Assembly (NCBI GenBank): GCA_035622315.1
Contig: DASPVP010000106.1
Span: 1 to 36,740, forward strand
Source of the DNA: JAJPHJ01 sp035622315
Lineage (GTDB): Bacteria; Vulcanimicrobiota; Vulcanimicrobiia; Eremiobacterales; Eremiobacteraceae
Reading direction: 5' to 3'
Length of the DNA: 36,740 nt
The stretch's first letter is position 1; each line of letters starts with the position of its first letter. Below, piece after piece: positions 1 to 7,640 of this stretch. The notes beneath the pieces were generated by a model. That model saw only the letters and a list, made by a program, of their open reading frames with translations. It ran no database searches and was not told the DNA's origin. A program made the position numbers and the translations under genes.

Positions 1-1164
1 GTAGATCTTCAGCGTGCGGCCCCGAAACGGTGCCGGAGGTCGCGCACGATAGGCGTCGCGCACGACGAGGTTGAGCTTAGCGGTTTGGACCCGCTTGCGC
101 CGCTCGTCGTTCACCGCGGCCGCGGCGGCCCAGATCTTGGCGACGCCTTTTTTCGTGAGCGCAGATGCATAGAGGATGCGCGCGTACGGCGCGAAGGCGA
201 ACTCCTCGCGTAGGATCTCGCTTGCCGTCTTGCGGTCGAACTCGGTGCCTGTGACCAAGTCGACCTTATTGATCAAGAGCACGAGGCCTTTACCTTCCTC
301 GTCGGCGAGCCCGGCGATGCGCTGGTCCTGCGCGGTCGCGCCCGTGACAGCATCGATGACGACGACGGCCACATCGCAGCGGCCGATCGCGGCAACCGCG
401 CGCAGCGCGCTATAGTGCTCGACCGCGGGGCCGCGCCGTTCGTGCCGCCGGATGCCCGCGGTGTCGATGAGCGTGTAGCTACGCCCTTCGGCTTCGACAT
501 CTGTGTCCGTCGGATCACGCGTGGTGCCGGGCTCGTCACCCACGACAGCACGTGGCTTCCCGAGCAGCGCGTTCACGAGCGACGATTTTCCGACGTTGGG
601 CTGTCCGACGATCGCAAGCCGAATACGGTCAACATCGTCTTCGCCGCGTTCAGCCTGCTCGGGCAAGCGGGCGATGACGGCATCGAGCAGATCGCCGCTC
701 TGCAGGCCGTGGATGGCTGAGACGGCGAGCGGCACATCAAAACCGAGCGAGCAAAACTCGTAGATGCTCGCGGCGGTCTTCGGTGATTCGACCTTGTTGG
801 CCACGAGCAGCACGCGGTCGCGATGGCCGCGCAAAAGACGCGCTACATCTGTATCGCCGGGCACAAGCCCCGCCTTCGCATCGACGACGAAGACGATCAA
901 GTCAGCCTCGTCGATCGCCATTTGTGCCTGCTCGCGGGTGCGCTCGGTGACGTCGTCGACCCGGCCGGTCTCGATGCCGCCGGTGTCAACGAGCGCGAAC
1001 TCTCTGCCGTTCCAATCGACGACGCCATAGAGGCGGTCGCGCGTGACGCCCGGCGTGGGTTCCACGATCGCGATGCGGTCGCCGACCAGGCGGTTGAACA
1101 GCGCCGATTTACCGACGTTCGGACGTCCGACAATCGCGACGGTCGGCAAGGAATCCTTGCTCAC
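1..1164 (-). CDS. der: Ribosome assembly GTPase Der (EngA), 3' end cut off by window
   Basis: Der is a tandem-GTPase protein that acts in maturation of the 50S ribosomal subunit. Reading the minus strand from the GTG at 1164 gives a protein beginning MSKDSLPTVAIVGRPNVGKS, with a first P-loop near residue 13, then GVTRD and DTGG switch motifs and an NKVE base-recognition motif. A second GTPase domain follows with GQPNVGKSS, GTTRD, DTAG and NKVD. The 388 codons seen stop inside the C-terminal KH-like domain; the family usually has about 430-490 residues, so the last 50 or more are outside the window. The gene diverges from the PEGA gene across about 80 bp, which should hold both promoters. The double G domain is diagnostic. 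Confidence 0.95.
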   Translation of the reverse strand, partial: MSKDSLPTVAIVGRPNVGKSALFNRLVGDRIAIVEPTPGVTRDRLYGVVDWNGREFALVDTGGIETGRVDDVTERTREQAQMAIDEADLIVFVVDAKAGLVPGDTDVARLLRGHRDRVLLVANKVESPKTAASIYEFCSLGFDVPLAVSAIHGLQSGDLLDAVIARLPEQAERGEDDVDRIRLAIVGQPNVGKSSLVNALLGKPRAVVGDEPGTTRDPTDTDVEAEGRSYTLIDTAGIRRHERRGPAVEHYSALRAVAAIGRCDVAVVVIDAVTGATAQDQRIAGLADEEGKGLVLLINKVDLVTGTEFDRKTASEILREEFAFAPYARILYASALTKKGVAKIWAAAAAVNDERRKRVQTAKLNLVVRDAYRARPPAPFRGRTLKIY

Positions 1165-1246
1165 GATGGCTCTTGCATTCGCGCACGAGGGCGCGCTGAC
1201 CTTAAGCGACGGGGGCGGCGCGTTCACAGGCAGAACGACTTCCGTC

Positions 1247-2014
1247 ATGGCGCGACGCGCAGCCGTGCTGGCAGTTCTGATCACGCTCGCCGTACCGCAG
1301 CTGTGCGGCGCGGCGAACGGTCATGGCAGCGTCTATGTGACGACGTTGCCGCCCGGCGTGACCGTCTGGATGGACGGACGATATGTCGGCGAGACGCCGC
1401 TGTTCGTGGACGACGTAGCGATCGGCCACCATGTCATTCTGTTGACTCGTTCCGGGTGGCAGCCCGTCAGCACGGGCACTGACGTCACCGTGGGCGGGAT
1501 CGGTTACGTCACGGCCGTGCTCGGACAGAACGCGGATGCCCACCAAAGCGCCAGCGCGAAGGGCAGCCTGCAGATCAGGGATGCAGCAGGCGCCAAGGTC
1601 TGGGTGGATGGCGTAGCGCTCGCAGACTTCGATCAACCGGAGACTCTCGTGGCGGGCGACCACATCCTCGCGGTCGCACGCGGCCCGCAGCGCTCAGCCA
1701 CGAGCTTCCACATCTATCCGCAGACGGTCACGACCATTTCGCTTGCCGTCGCGGCTTCCGTGCCGCAAGCCACCGCCGGAGAGGACGACGAGCTTGGCGC
1801 GCTCCAAGACTACGTTCCGCAAAACGACTTCGTCGTCAACGGCGAGGACATCACGATCCACTATCACGGATTTGAAGTCGAGTGCTCGGTCGGGTCGTTG
1901 AGCTACACGCTCAACGGGAAGGCGGCTACCCTCTCCGTCGCGCCGGCGATGGTGGGTGACAAGCCGTACTTGCCGATGTCCTTGCTCGAGCGTCTCGCGA
2001 AGGGTCCGAATTGA
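1247..2014 (+). CDS. Exported PEGA-domain protein with amine-oxidase-like stalk domain
   Basis: The predicted protein has 255 residues. The ATG at 1247 is chosen because it gives a clean signal peptide (MARRAAVLAVLITLAVPQLCGA); in-frame starts at 1166 and 1043 would put unlikely sequence before it. A PEGA domain follows (about residues 26-75), with GSVYVTTLPPGVTVWMDGRY and GETPL, a surface beta domain shared with S-layer-associated proteins. A second, weaker PEGA-like segment lies near residues 105-150. The C-terminal 60 residues (YTLNGKAATLSVAPAMVGDK, then YLPMSLLERL) resemble the copper-amine-oxidase N-terminal stalk fold that also occurs in the amidase at 19.5 kb. Its function is unknown; an envelope or peptidoglycan-surface role is inferred. 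Its stop overlaps the miaB start, so the two are probably co-translated. Confidence 0.75.
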   Translation: MARRAAVLAVLITLAVPQLCGAANGHGSVYVTTLPPGVTVWMDGRYVGETPLFVDDVAIGHHVILLTRSGWQPVSTGTDVTVGGIGYVTAVLGQNADAHQSASAKGSLQIRDAAGAKVWVDGVALADFDQPETLVAGDHILAVARGPQRSATSFHIYPQTVTTISLAVAASVPQATAGEDDELGALQDYVPQNDFVVNGEDITIHYHGFEVECSVGSLSYTLNGKAATLSVAPAMVGDKPYLPMSLLERLAKGPN

Positions 2015-3342
2015 GCACCGCGCAACTCTCGCGGATGCCCGCCATCTATCTGCAGACGTTCGGCTGTCAGATGAACGCAGCCGACTCGAACGGTTTGGCG
2101 CATCAAGCTTGGTCGCTTGGGTGTTCGTTCACTGACGAGCCCCAAGCCGCCGACATCCTCATCGTCAACACGTGCGCGATTCGCGAGAAAGCCGAGACCC
2201 GGGTCTATGGGCGGCTCGGCCAACTCAAAGCACTCAAGCGTCCGGAGAGCAAGCTGCTCGTGACGGGCTGCTTGGCCGAAAAAGACCGCGCGGTGATGCG
2301 CACCAAGGCGCCGTGGGTCGATGCGCTTTTGGGTCCGCGCGAGTATAGCACGTTCAAAGCATTGCTCGCGGACTGGGGCGTGCCCACCGACCTCGCACCG
2401 CGCGACACGCCGCTGCGTCTGCCCTCAGCAGAAGACGGATCCGTCGGCGTCGCCCTCGAGTACGCCCATTTGCGCTCGCTCGTGAGCATCACGCGTGGGT
2501 GCGAAAAGTTCTGCACGTATTGCATCGTGCCGTACACGCGCGGTCCGCTCGAGAGCATCGCGCCGGAGGAGATCGAAAAACAGGTGCGCCGCGAAGTGCG
2601 TTGCGGCGCAAAAGAGATCACGCTGCTCGGGCAAAACGTCAATTCGTACTGCTACGAAGGCTTGGACTTCGCAAACCTCATGCGGCGCCTCGACGCGATC
2701 GAAGGCCTGGAACGGCTGACGTTCCTCACGTCGCATCCGCACGACTTTAATCGCGACGTCGTCGACGCGCTCGCCGAACTTCGGACCGTTGCCCCGCGCT
2801 TGCACCTCCCTATCCAGTCGGCGAGCAATGACGTGCTCGACGCTATGGGCCGGCTCTACACGGTTGAGGAGTACCTCGAGAAGATCGCCTACTTCCGTGA
2901 GCGGTTGCCGGGCTGGGCGCTCACGACCGACATCATCTGCGGATTTCCGACCGAGCGAGAAGAGGATTTCCAGCAAACGCTCGATCTCGTCAATTCGGGC
3001 GCTTTCGAATACGCGTTCATCTTCGCGTACTCCCCGAGATCGGGTACGCCGGCTGCTACGATGACGCCGCAAGTGGACCCGCAGGAACGGTTGCGCAGGC
3101 TGCAGGCCATCAACACGGCGCAGCTCGAGAGCTCGCGGCGCTTTCACGAGCGTTTCATCGGCGAGACGGTGCGCGTGCTCGCTTCCGGTCCTTCGAAGAA
3201 AGACGCCACGAAGATGGCGGGCAAGAGCGGTCACAACGTCACGGTCATCTGGCCGCGCGACGAACGCACGCAGCATCACGCTTTCGTGGATGTCATCGTG
3301 GAGCAGGCGCACAGCTGGGGTCTTATCGGGCAGGTGGCATAA
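2011..3342 (+). CDS. miaB: tRNA-2-methylthio-N6-dimethylallyladenosine synthase MiaB
   Basis: MiaB is a radical-SAM methylthiotransferase that converts i6A37 to ms2i6A37 in tRNAs reading UNN codons, after MiaA has added the dimethylallyl group. The N-terminal UPF0004 domain carries the auxiliary-cluster cysteines C19 (FGCQMN), C55 (NTCAIRE) and C87 (TGCLAEK). The radical-SAM triad is CEKFCTYC at residues 164-171, and a TRAM-like domain ends the 443-residue protein. The TTG at 2011 is preferred over the ATG at 2035 because AAGGG sits just upstream and the TTGA overlaps the PEGA stop codon. The partner gene miaA lies at 9.4 kb. The mutS frame opens at the miaB stop. Confidence 0.96.
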   Translation: MSTAQLSRMPAIYLQTFGCQMNAADSNGLAHQAWSLGCSFTDEPQAADILIVNTCAIREKAETRVYGRLGQLKALKRPESKLLVTGCLAEKDRAVMRTKAPWVDALLGPREYSTFKALLADWGVPTDLAPRDTPLRLPSAEDGSVGVALEYAHLRSLVSITRGCEKFCTYCIVPYTRGPLESIAPEEIEKQVRREVRCGAKEITLLGQNVNSYCYEGLDFANLMRRLDAIEGLERLTFLTSHPHDFNRDVVDALAELRTVAPRLHLPIQSASNDVLDAMGRLYTVEEYLEKIAYFRERLPGWALTTDIICGFPTEREEDFQQTLDLVNSGAFEYAFIFAYSPRSGTPAATMTPQVDPQERLRRLQAINTAQLESSRRFHERFIGETVRVLASGPSKKDATKMAGKSGHNVTVIWPRDERTQHHAFVDVIVEQAHSWGLIGQVA

Positions 3343-5906
3343 TCGTCCGCAAAGCACGCGCCGCTGCCGCGCCGCACGCGAGCAACGGCGCGACCGACGG
3401 CTCGAAGACCGACCCAAAGGTCCAGGTCCGCACCGGGATCGATGACGCCGCCGCAACGTCGCCGCTCATCGCGCAGTATCGCGCGCTCAAGAGCGAGTAT
3501 CCGGAAGCGTTGCTGCTCTCGCGCGTGGGCGACTTCTACGAAGCATACGGGGCGGATGCACACGAGCTTGCCACGGCGTTGAACATCGTGTGCACGTCGA
3601 AAGAGTCGGGTAAGGGGACAAGGGTCGCGATGGCTGGCGTCCCCCATCACAGCGTGGACCATTACCTCGGCAGGCTCTTGCGTCAGCGTCGGGTCGTGGC
3701 CATCGCCGAGCAGATGGAAGAGCCTGTGCCCAACCGCCTCGTGCGCCGCGACATCGTCCGCGTGCTCACACCGGGCACCGTCTTGGAAGATCAATTCCTC
3801 GACGCGTCGCGCAATAATTTCTTATGCGCGATGGCGCAAGCGGCCGACATCCGGGCAATCGCTTCCGTGGACATCTCGACGTCCACGGCATACGTGAGCA
3901 TCCTCGACGACCAGGACGCGGTGGCATCCGAGCTCGACCGGCTCGCACCGGCCGAAGTCGTCACTCAGTCAGATGAGGATGCCGCAGCACTCCGCCCGCT
4001 TGTTGCGGAGACCTGTCGCATCACGGTGCTCGATCCCGTAGATCCCGAGGGCGTCGACCCGCCAGTGATCGGACGCCTGGCCGTCGCCGAACGCGGGGCC
4101 GCGCGCGAAGCGCTTGGGTTGCTCGAACGGTACTTGCGCTCGCTTCGGCTGGACGGCAGAAGCCTCGTGGATGCGGCGACCCTGCACGAGACGCGCAAGA
4201 CCATGACGCTCGATCGCTCCACGCGGCGGCACCTCGATCTGCTCGCGGGGTCGGGCGTGAGCGCGGCGGCCTCGCTCTTGAGCGTTCTCAACAAGACCAA
4301 AACCGCGATGGGAAGCCGGCTGCTTGCCCGATGGATGTGCGCGCCGCTTTTGGACGCGACTGCCATCCGCGAGCGCCACGACAGGGTCGGGGAGTTCGTC
4401 GCATGCCCGGCTGCGCGGGCGGAACTGCAACACGCGCTCACATCCGTGGGCGACATCGAGCGCATCTGCCAGAAGATCCATGCCCGTCGAGCCGGGCCGC
4501 GCGATCTCGTCGGGTTGCGACGCTCGCTCGAGCACGCAGGGCAGGCGTCGCGTCTGCTTCGCTCGCAAGGTGCGGAACCGTTCGCGACGCTGGCCCAGAC
4601 CATCGACGCGGACGCAATCCCGAAGACGGTCGCCGGTCTCATAGCTTCGGCTGTTTTAGACGAACCCGCCGCCACATTGCTCGAGGGGGGTGTCATGCGC
4701 CCCGAGCACAACGCCGAGCTTGCAGATCTCGTCCTGACGCGTGCAACCAGCCGCGAGCACTTGCTCGCGCTCGAAGCAGACGTCCGAGCCGAGACGAAGA
4801 TCAAATCCCTGAAGATAAAATACACGCAAGCGTTCGGCTACTACTACGAAGTGCCGCGCAGCCAATCGGAGGGCGTGCCGAGCCATTTCGTCCGCCGCCA
4901 GAGCCTCGTCAACGCCGAGCGGTTCAGCGACGCCCGGCTCAAAGAGCTCGAGACGAAACTCTTGTCCGGCCGAGCCGCACAAGTCGCGCTTGAGCGGCGG
5001 CTCTTCGACGACTTGCTCGAGGCAGTCGACGAGCACCGCGCAACCCTGCTCGTTTGTGCCCACGCGGTCGCCGAACTCGACGTCGCCTGCTCGCTCGGCC
5101 AAGTGGCCGCGGAACGCAGGTACTGCCGCCCGGCATTCGTCAATGAGAGCTCGCTTGCGATCGCAGACGGCCGCCACCCGATCGTCGAGTCCTACGGCGG
5201 TTTGGATTACGTGCCGAACGACACCCTGGCAGACGGCGAGCGTCGCTTCTTGCTGATCACGGGGCCGAATATGGGTGGAAAGTCCACATACCTCCGTCAG
5301 ACGGCGCTCATCTCGATCCTCGCCCAGATGGGCTCCTTCGTCCCCGCCAAGAGCGCGACGCTGGGCATCGTCGACCGTCTCTTCACGCGCATCGGCGCTG
5401 GCGACGACATCGCGGCCGGTCGCTCCACCTTCTACGTCGAGATGGCGGAGATGGCGCTGATCTTGCGTCATTGCACGCCGCGCAGTCTGCTGCTGATCGA
5501 CGAAGTGGGACGCGGCACGGGCACGATCGACGGATTGGCGATCGCCCAAGCCGCAAGCGAACACCTCTTGGAACTCGCCGATGCGATGCCGATCGTGCTG
5601 TTCGCGACCCACTTCCACGAGCTCGTCGATCTCGCAAAGACGTATCCCGCACTGGCCAATCTGCACGTCGCGGTCGCTGACGAACCGTCGGGCCCTGTCT
5701 TCTCGCACCGCCTCTTGCCGGGGTCGAGCAGCCGATCGTACGGCATCGCCGTGGCGAAGATGGCTGGCATGCCGCCAACGGTCGTGCAACGCGCACAAGA
5801 GATCGCGGGCGAACTCGAGCGGCGCCCCGCGTTACGCGGACGCCAGCAGAAACAGACGACCAAGGCTCAAAACGGGCGCGATCAGCTCGAGATGGAGATC
5901 CGCTGA
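3339..5906 (+). CDS. mutS: DNA mismatch repair protein MutS, non-canonical start
   Basis: MutS recognises mismatches and recruits MutL. Counted from 3339 the protein has 855 residues, normal for the family. The mismatch-wedge Phe-X-Glu motif is in VGDFYEAYG (F66, E68). The ATPase has Walker A GPNMGGKST (from residue 642), Walker B LLLIDEVGRGT near 720, and the FATHFHEL switch. The start is a problem: the conserved N-terminal stretch SPLIAQYRALKSEYPEALLL is open and in frame, but no ATG, GTG or TTG occurs in frame between the miaB stop and the TTG at 3510, which lies inside the conserved domain. The ATA at 3339, overlapping the miaB TAA, is where an ATGA overlap would be expected. Real initiation could be ATA, ATC (3342) or CTG (3315), or the base at 3341 could be a sequence error. 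Confidence 0.93.
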   Translation: MIVRKARAAAAPHASNGATDGSKTDPKVQVRTGIDDAAATSPLIAQYRALKSEYPEALLLSRVGDFYEAYGADAHELATALNIVCTSKESGKGTRVAMAGVPHHSVDHYLGRLLRQRRVVAIAEQMEEPVPNRLVRRDIVRVLTPGTVLEDQFLDASRNNFLCAMAQAADIRAIASVDISTSTAYVSILDDQDAVASELDRLAPAEVVTQSDEDAAALRPLVAETCRITVLDPVDPEGVDPPVIGRLAVAERGAAREALGLLERYLRSLRLDGRSLVDAATLHETRKTMTLDRSTRRHLDLLAGSGVSAAASLLSVLNKTKTAMGSRLLARWMCAPLLDATAIRERHDRVGEFVACPAARAELQHALTSVGDIERICQKIHARRAGPRDLVGLRRSLEHAGQASRLLRSQGAEPFATLAQTIDADAIPKTVAGLIASAVLDEPAATLLEGGVMRPEHNAELADLVLTRATSREHLLALEADVRAETKIKSLKIKYTQAFGYYYEVPRSQSEGVPSHFVRRQSLVNAERFSDARLKELETKLLSGRAAQVALERRLFDDLLEAVDEHRATLLVCAHAVAELDVACSLGQVAAERRYCRPAFVNESSLAIADGRHPIVESYGGLDYVPNDTLADGERRFLLITGPNMGGKSTYLRQTALISILAQMGSFVPAKSATLGIVDRLFTRIGAGDDIAAGRSTFYVEMAEMALILRHCTPRSLLLIDEVGRGTGTIDGLAIAQAASEHLLELADAMPIVLFATHFHELVDLAKTYPALANLHVAVADEPSGPVFSHRLLPGSSSRSYGIAVAKMAGMPPTVVQRAQEIAGELERRPALRGRQQKQTTKAQNGRDQLEMEIR

Positions 5907-5990
5907 CCCTCGCCGCGGTGTGACGGCGGTCACTCGTGCCCGAGTTTCCCAGGTTCTGTAACATCATGCGCGCGAGGCCGTCCTTTGTAT

Positions 5991-7547
5991 GTGAGGACCA
6001 AGGACCTACTCGGCGCGCGGGTGCGCGTGGCTTTGGACGCGCTCTCGTTTCCTCTCGCGGTAGCGGCCGGACGTTGGCTTGCGATCGCGTTTGTCCTGAC
6101 GCTCCCTGTCTCGAGCGAGATCCCGCCGAAGATCCACTGGGCCCTCTGGGTATACGGCGCCATCACCACCGCTTTCGCTGCGACCTATCGCCCGAGAGAG
6201 CGCGGTTCAGTGCGGATCAACGACGCGCACCCCTTCGTGCTGCCCGCCCTCGTCGCGATCGACGTCGCGTACGCAGCGCTCATCACAAAGCTCTATGGGA
6301 TCAGCTTGCTCGTGATGATCCCAGCGCTCGATCTCTCAATGATCGCGACGCCGCTCGGCCTTGGATTGCTCGTCTGCATGGACGTGCTGATCTTCGCGGT
6401 CGCAGCGCATTTCGGCACCGGTGGACCTGGCTACGGCTGGGTGCGCCTCTTGGGGCTGACGCTCATCCCGTACTTCGCCGTGACATACGCGTTCTACGGC
6501 CGTCGACGCGCAGAACGTCAGCTTCGCGCCATCGACCAAGTCCTCAACGCCGGCTCCGAGCTCGGAGCGCAGCTCTCGCTTTCCGATGTCCTCGTGCAGC
6601 TGCAGAACCTGCTCCGTCAATTCCGTCGCGTCGTCCCCTGGGACACCTCCGTGATCTACGTGGTGCAGTACGACGAGACCGCAGAAGAGGAAATGCTCGT
6701 CGCAGCCGAGGTTGCTGGCGTGGACGCGGAAGCTTACGCCAACAAGAGAATCGCCTTCGGCACCGGCGTCGCTGGATACGCGGCAGCCAAACAGCGAGCC
6801 GCGCTCATCGCGGACCTGCACAAGGATGCGCGCCAGCCGGACGGCGAGCTCCACAAAAACTCGCGAGGCAGTTTGGTCGTGCCGATCATCGGCGATGGTC
6901 AGACGGTCGGGTGCGTCCAGCTCATCGCGGCACATCCCAACGCATACGACGCGGAGCAGCTCGGCCTCGTCGGGCGGCTCGTCTCGCTCGCTTCGGTCGG
7001 CGTGCGCAACGCTCTGTTGCACAGCAGGACGAGGGCCATGGCCGACACGGATTCGCTGACCGGCTTGCTCACGAGCCGAGCCTACCATGAACGGCTGGAG
7101 CTCGAATTCCGCAAGGCTCAAGCCGGGCGTACGTCGCTCTCGCTGCTCATCATCGACCTCGACAATTTCAAGGGCATCAACGATAGCTTCGGCCATCCGG
7201 CCGGTGACGAGGTCTTGCGGCGCTTTGGGGCGCTCTTGCGCGAGCAAGCCAGGCGCGATGACATCTGCTGCCGGTACGGCGGCGACGAGTTCGTCGTCGT
7301 GATGCCGGGGACGATCAAGTCCGAGGCAGCAGTCGTCGCCAACCGCATTCGAAAGACGATCGAGGAGATGGATTTCCGCTTCGGGGACGGGCGCGCGAGC
7401 ACGACCGTGTCGATTGGCGCGGCCAGCTACCCGCAGGACGTCACCTCCAAGCACGCGCTCATCAAGGCGGCCGACGACGCGCTGTACGCAGCTAAACAAG
7501 ACGGCCGCAACTCACTGCGCGTCCACAGCCCCGCTTCCGTCCGCTAG
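5991..7547 (+). CDS. Membrane-anchored GAF-GGDEF diguanylate cyclase
   Basis: This protein probably makes cyclic di-GMP. The N-terminal 170 residues hold about five or six hydrophobic membrane segments. A GAF sensor domain follows (about residues 185-340, with FGTGVAGYAA and GSLVVPIIGDGQTVGCVQLIA), then a GGDEF domain (about 350-515). The signature is intact (RYGGDEFVVVMP, GGDEF from about residue 430), and RRDD precedes it at the spacing of the product-inhibition RxxD I-site, so an active, feedback-inhibited enzyme is predicted. The start could be the GTG at 5991 or the TTG at 5985. It sits between mutS and mutL in the same direction, but its link to repair is unclear. The signal sensed by the GAF domain cannot be told. 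Confidence 0.9.
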   Translation: MRTKDLLGARVRVALDALSFPLAVAAGRWLAIAFVLTLPVSSEIPPKIHWALWVYGAITTAFAATYRPRERGSVRINDAHPFVLPALVAIDVAYAALITKLYGISLLVMIPALDLSMIATPLGLGLLVCMDVLIFAVAAHFGTGGPGYGWVRLLGLTLIPYFAVTYAFYGRRRAERQLRAIDQVLNAGSELGAQLSLSDVLVQLQNLLRQFRRVVPWDTSVIYVVQYDETAEEEMLVAAEVAGVDAEAYANKRIAFGTGVAGYAAAKQRAALIADLHKDARQPDGELHKNSRGSLVVPIIGDGQTVGCVQLIAAHPNAYDAEQLGLVGRLVSLASVGVRNALLHSRTRAMADTDSLTGLLTSRAYHERLELEFRKAQAGRTSLSLLIIDLDNFKGINDSFGHPAGDEVLRRFGALLREQARRDDICCRYGGDEFVVVMPGTIKSEAAVVANRIRKTIEEMDFRFGDGRASTTVSIGAASYPQDVTSKHALIKAADDALYAAKQDGRNSLRVHSPASVR

Positions 7548-7556
7548 ACAAAATGT

Positions 7557-7581
7557 GTAGGGGGCGATAGAATATCGCCCC
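7557..7581 (+). repeat. REP-like unit, family B (GTAG plus palindrome), copy 1
   Basis: A GTAG foot (7557-7560) is followed by a perfect 9-bp-arm palindrome, GGGGCGATA / TATCGCCCC with a GAA loop (7561-7581). The foot-plus-palindrome design is that of repetitive extragenic palindromes processed by RAYT proteins. A degenerate second half (CGAT, TGAA loop, ATCGCCCC) follows at about 7587-7602. The copy sits just after the cyclase stop and upstream of mutL. A second copy is inside trmFO at 30015-30040. Confidence 0.75.
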
Positions 7582-7640
7582 GCTCTCGATTGAAATCGCC
7601 CCAGGGCAGGCCGTGCCGCACTCGTCGCGAAGCCCGGCGC

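Noticed and set aside
2425..3456. A 343-codon open frame on the minus strand opposite miaB
   Set aside because: It mirrors the codon pattern of a confidently assigned gene, is rich in Arg and His and has no recognisable domain; typical antisense shadow in GC-rich DNA.
4656..5798. A 380-codon open frame on the minus strand opposite mutS
   Set aside because: Low-complexity, Arg/Asp/Gln-rich translation opposite a conserved ATPase domain; shadow.
5936..7090. A 384-codon plus-strand frame overlapping the cyclase gene
   Set aside because: Translation is Arg-rich without domains, while the alternative frame gives a clear GAF-GGDEF protein.
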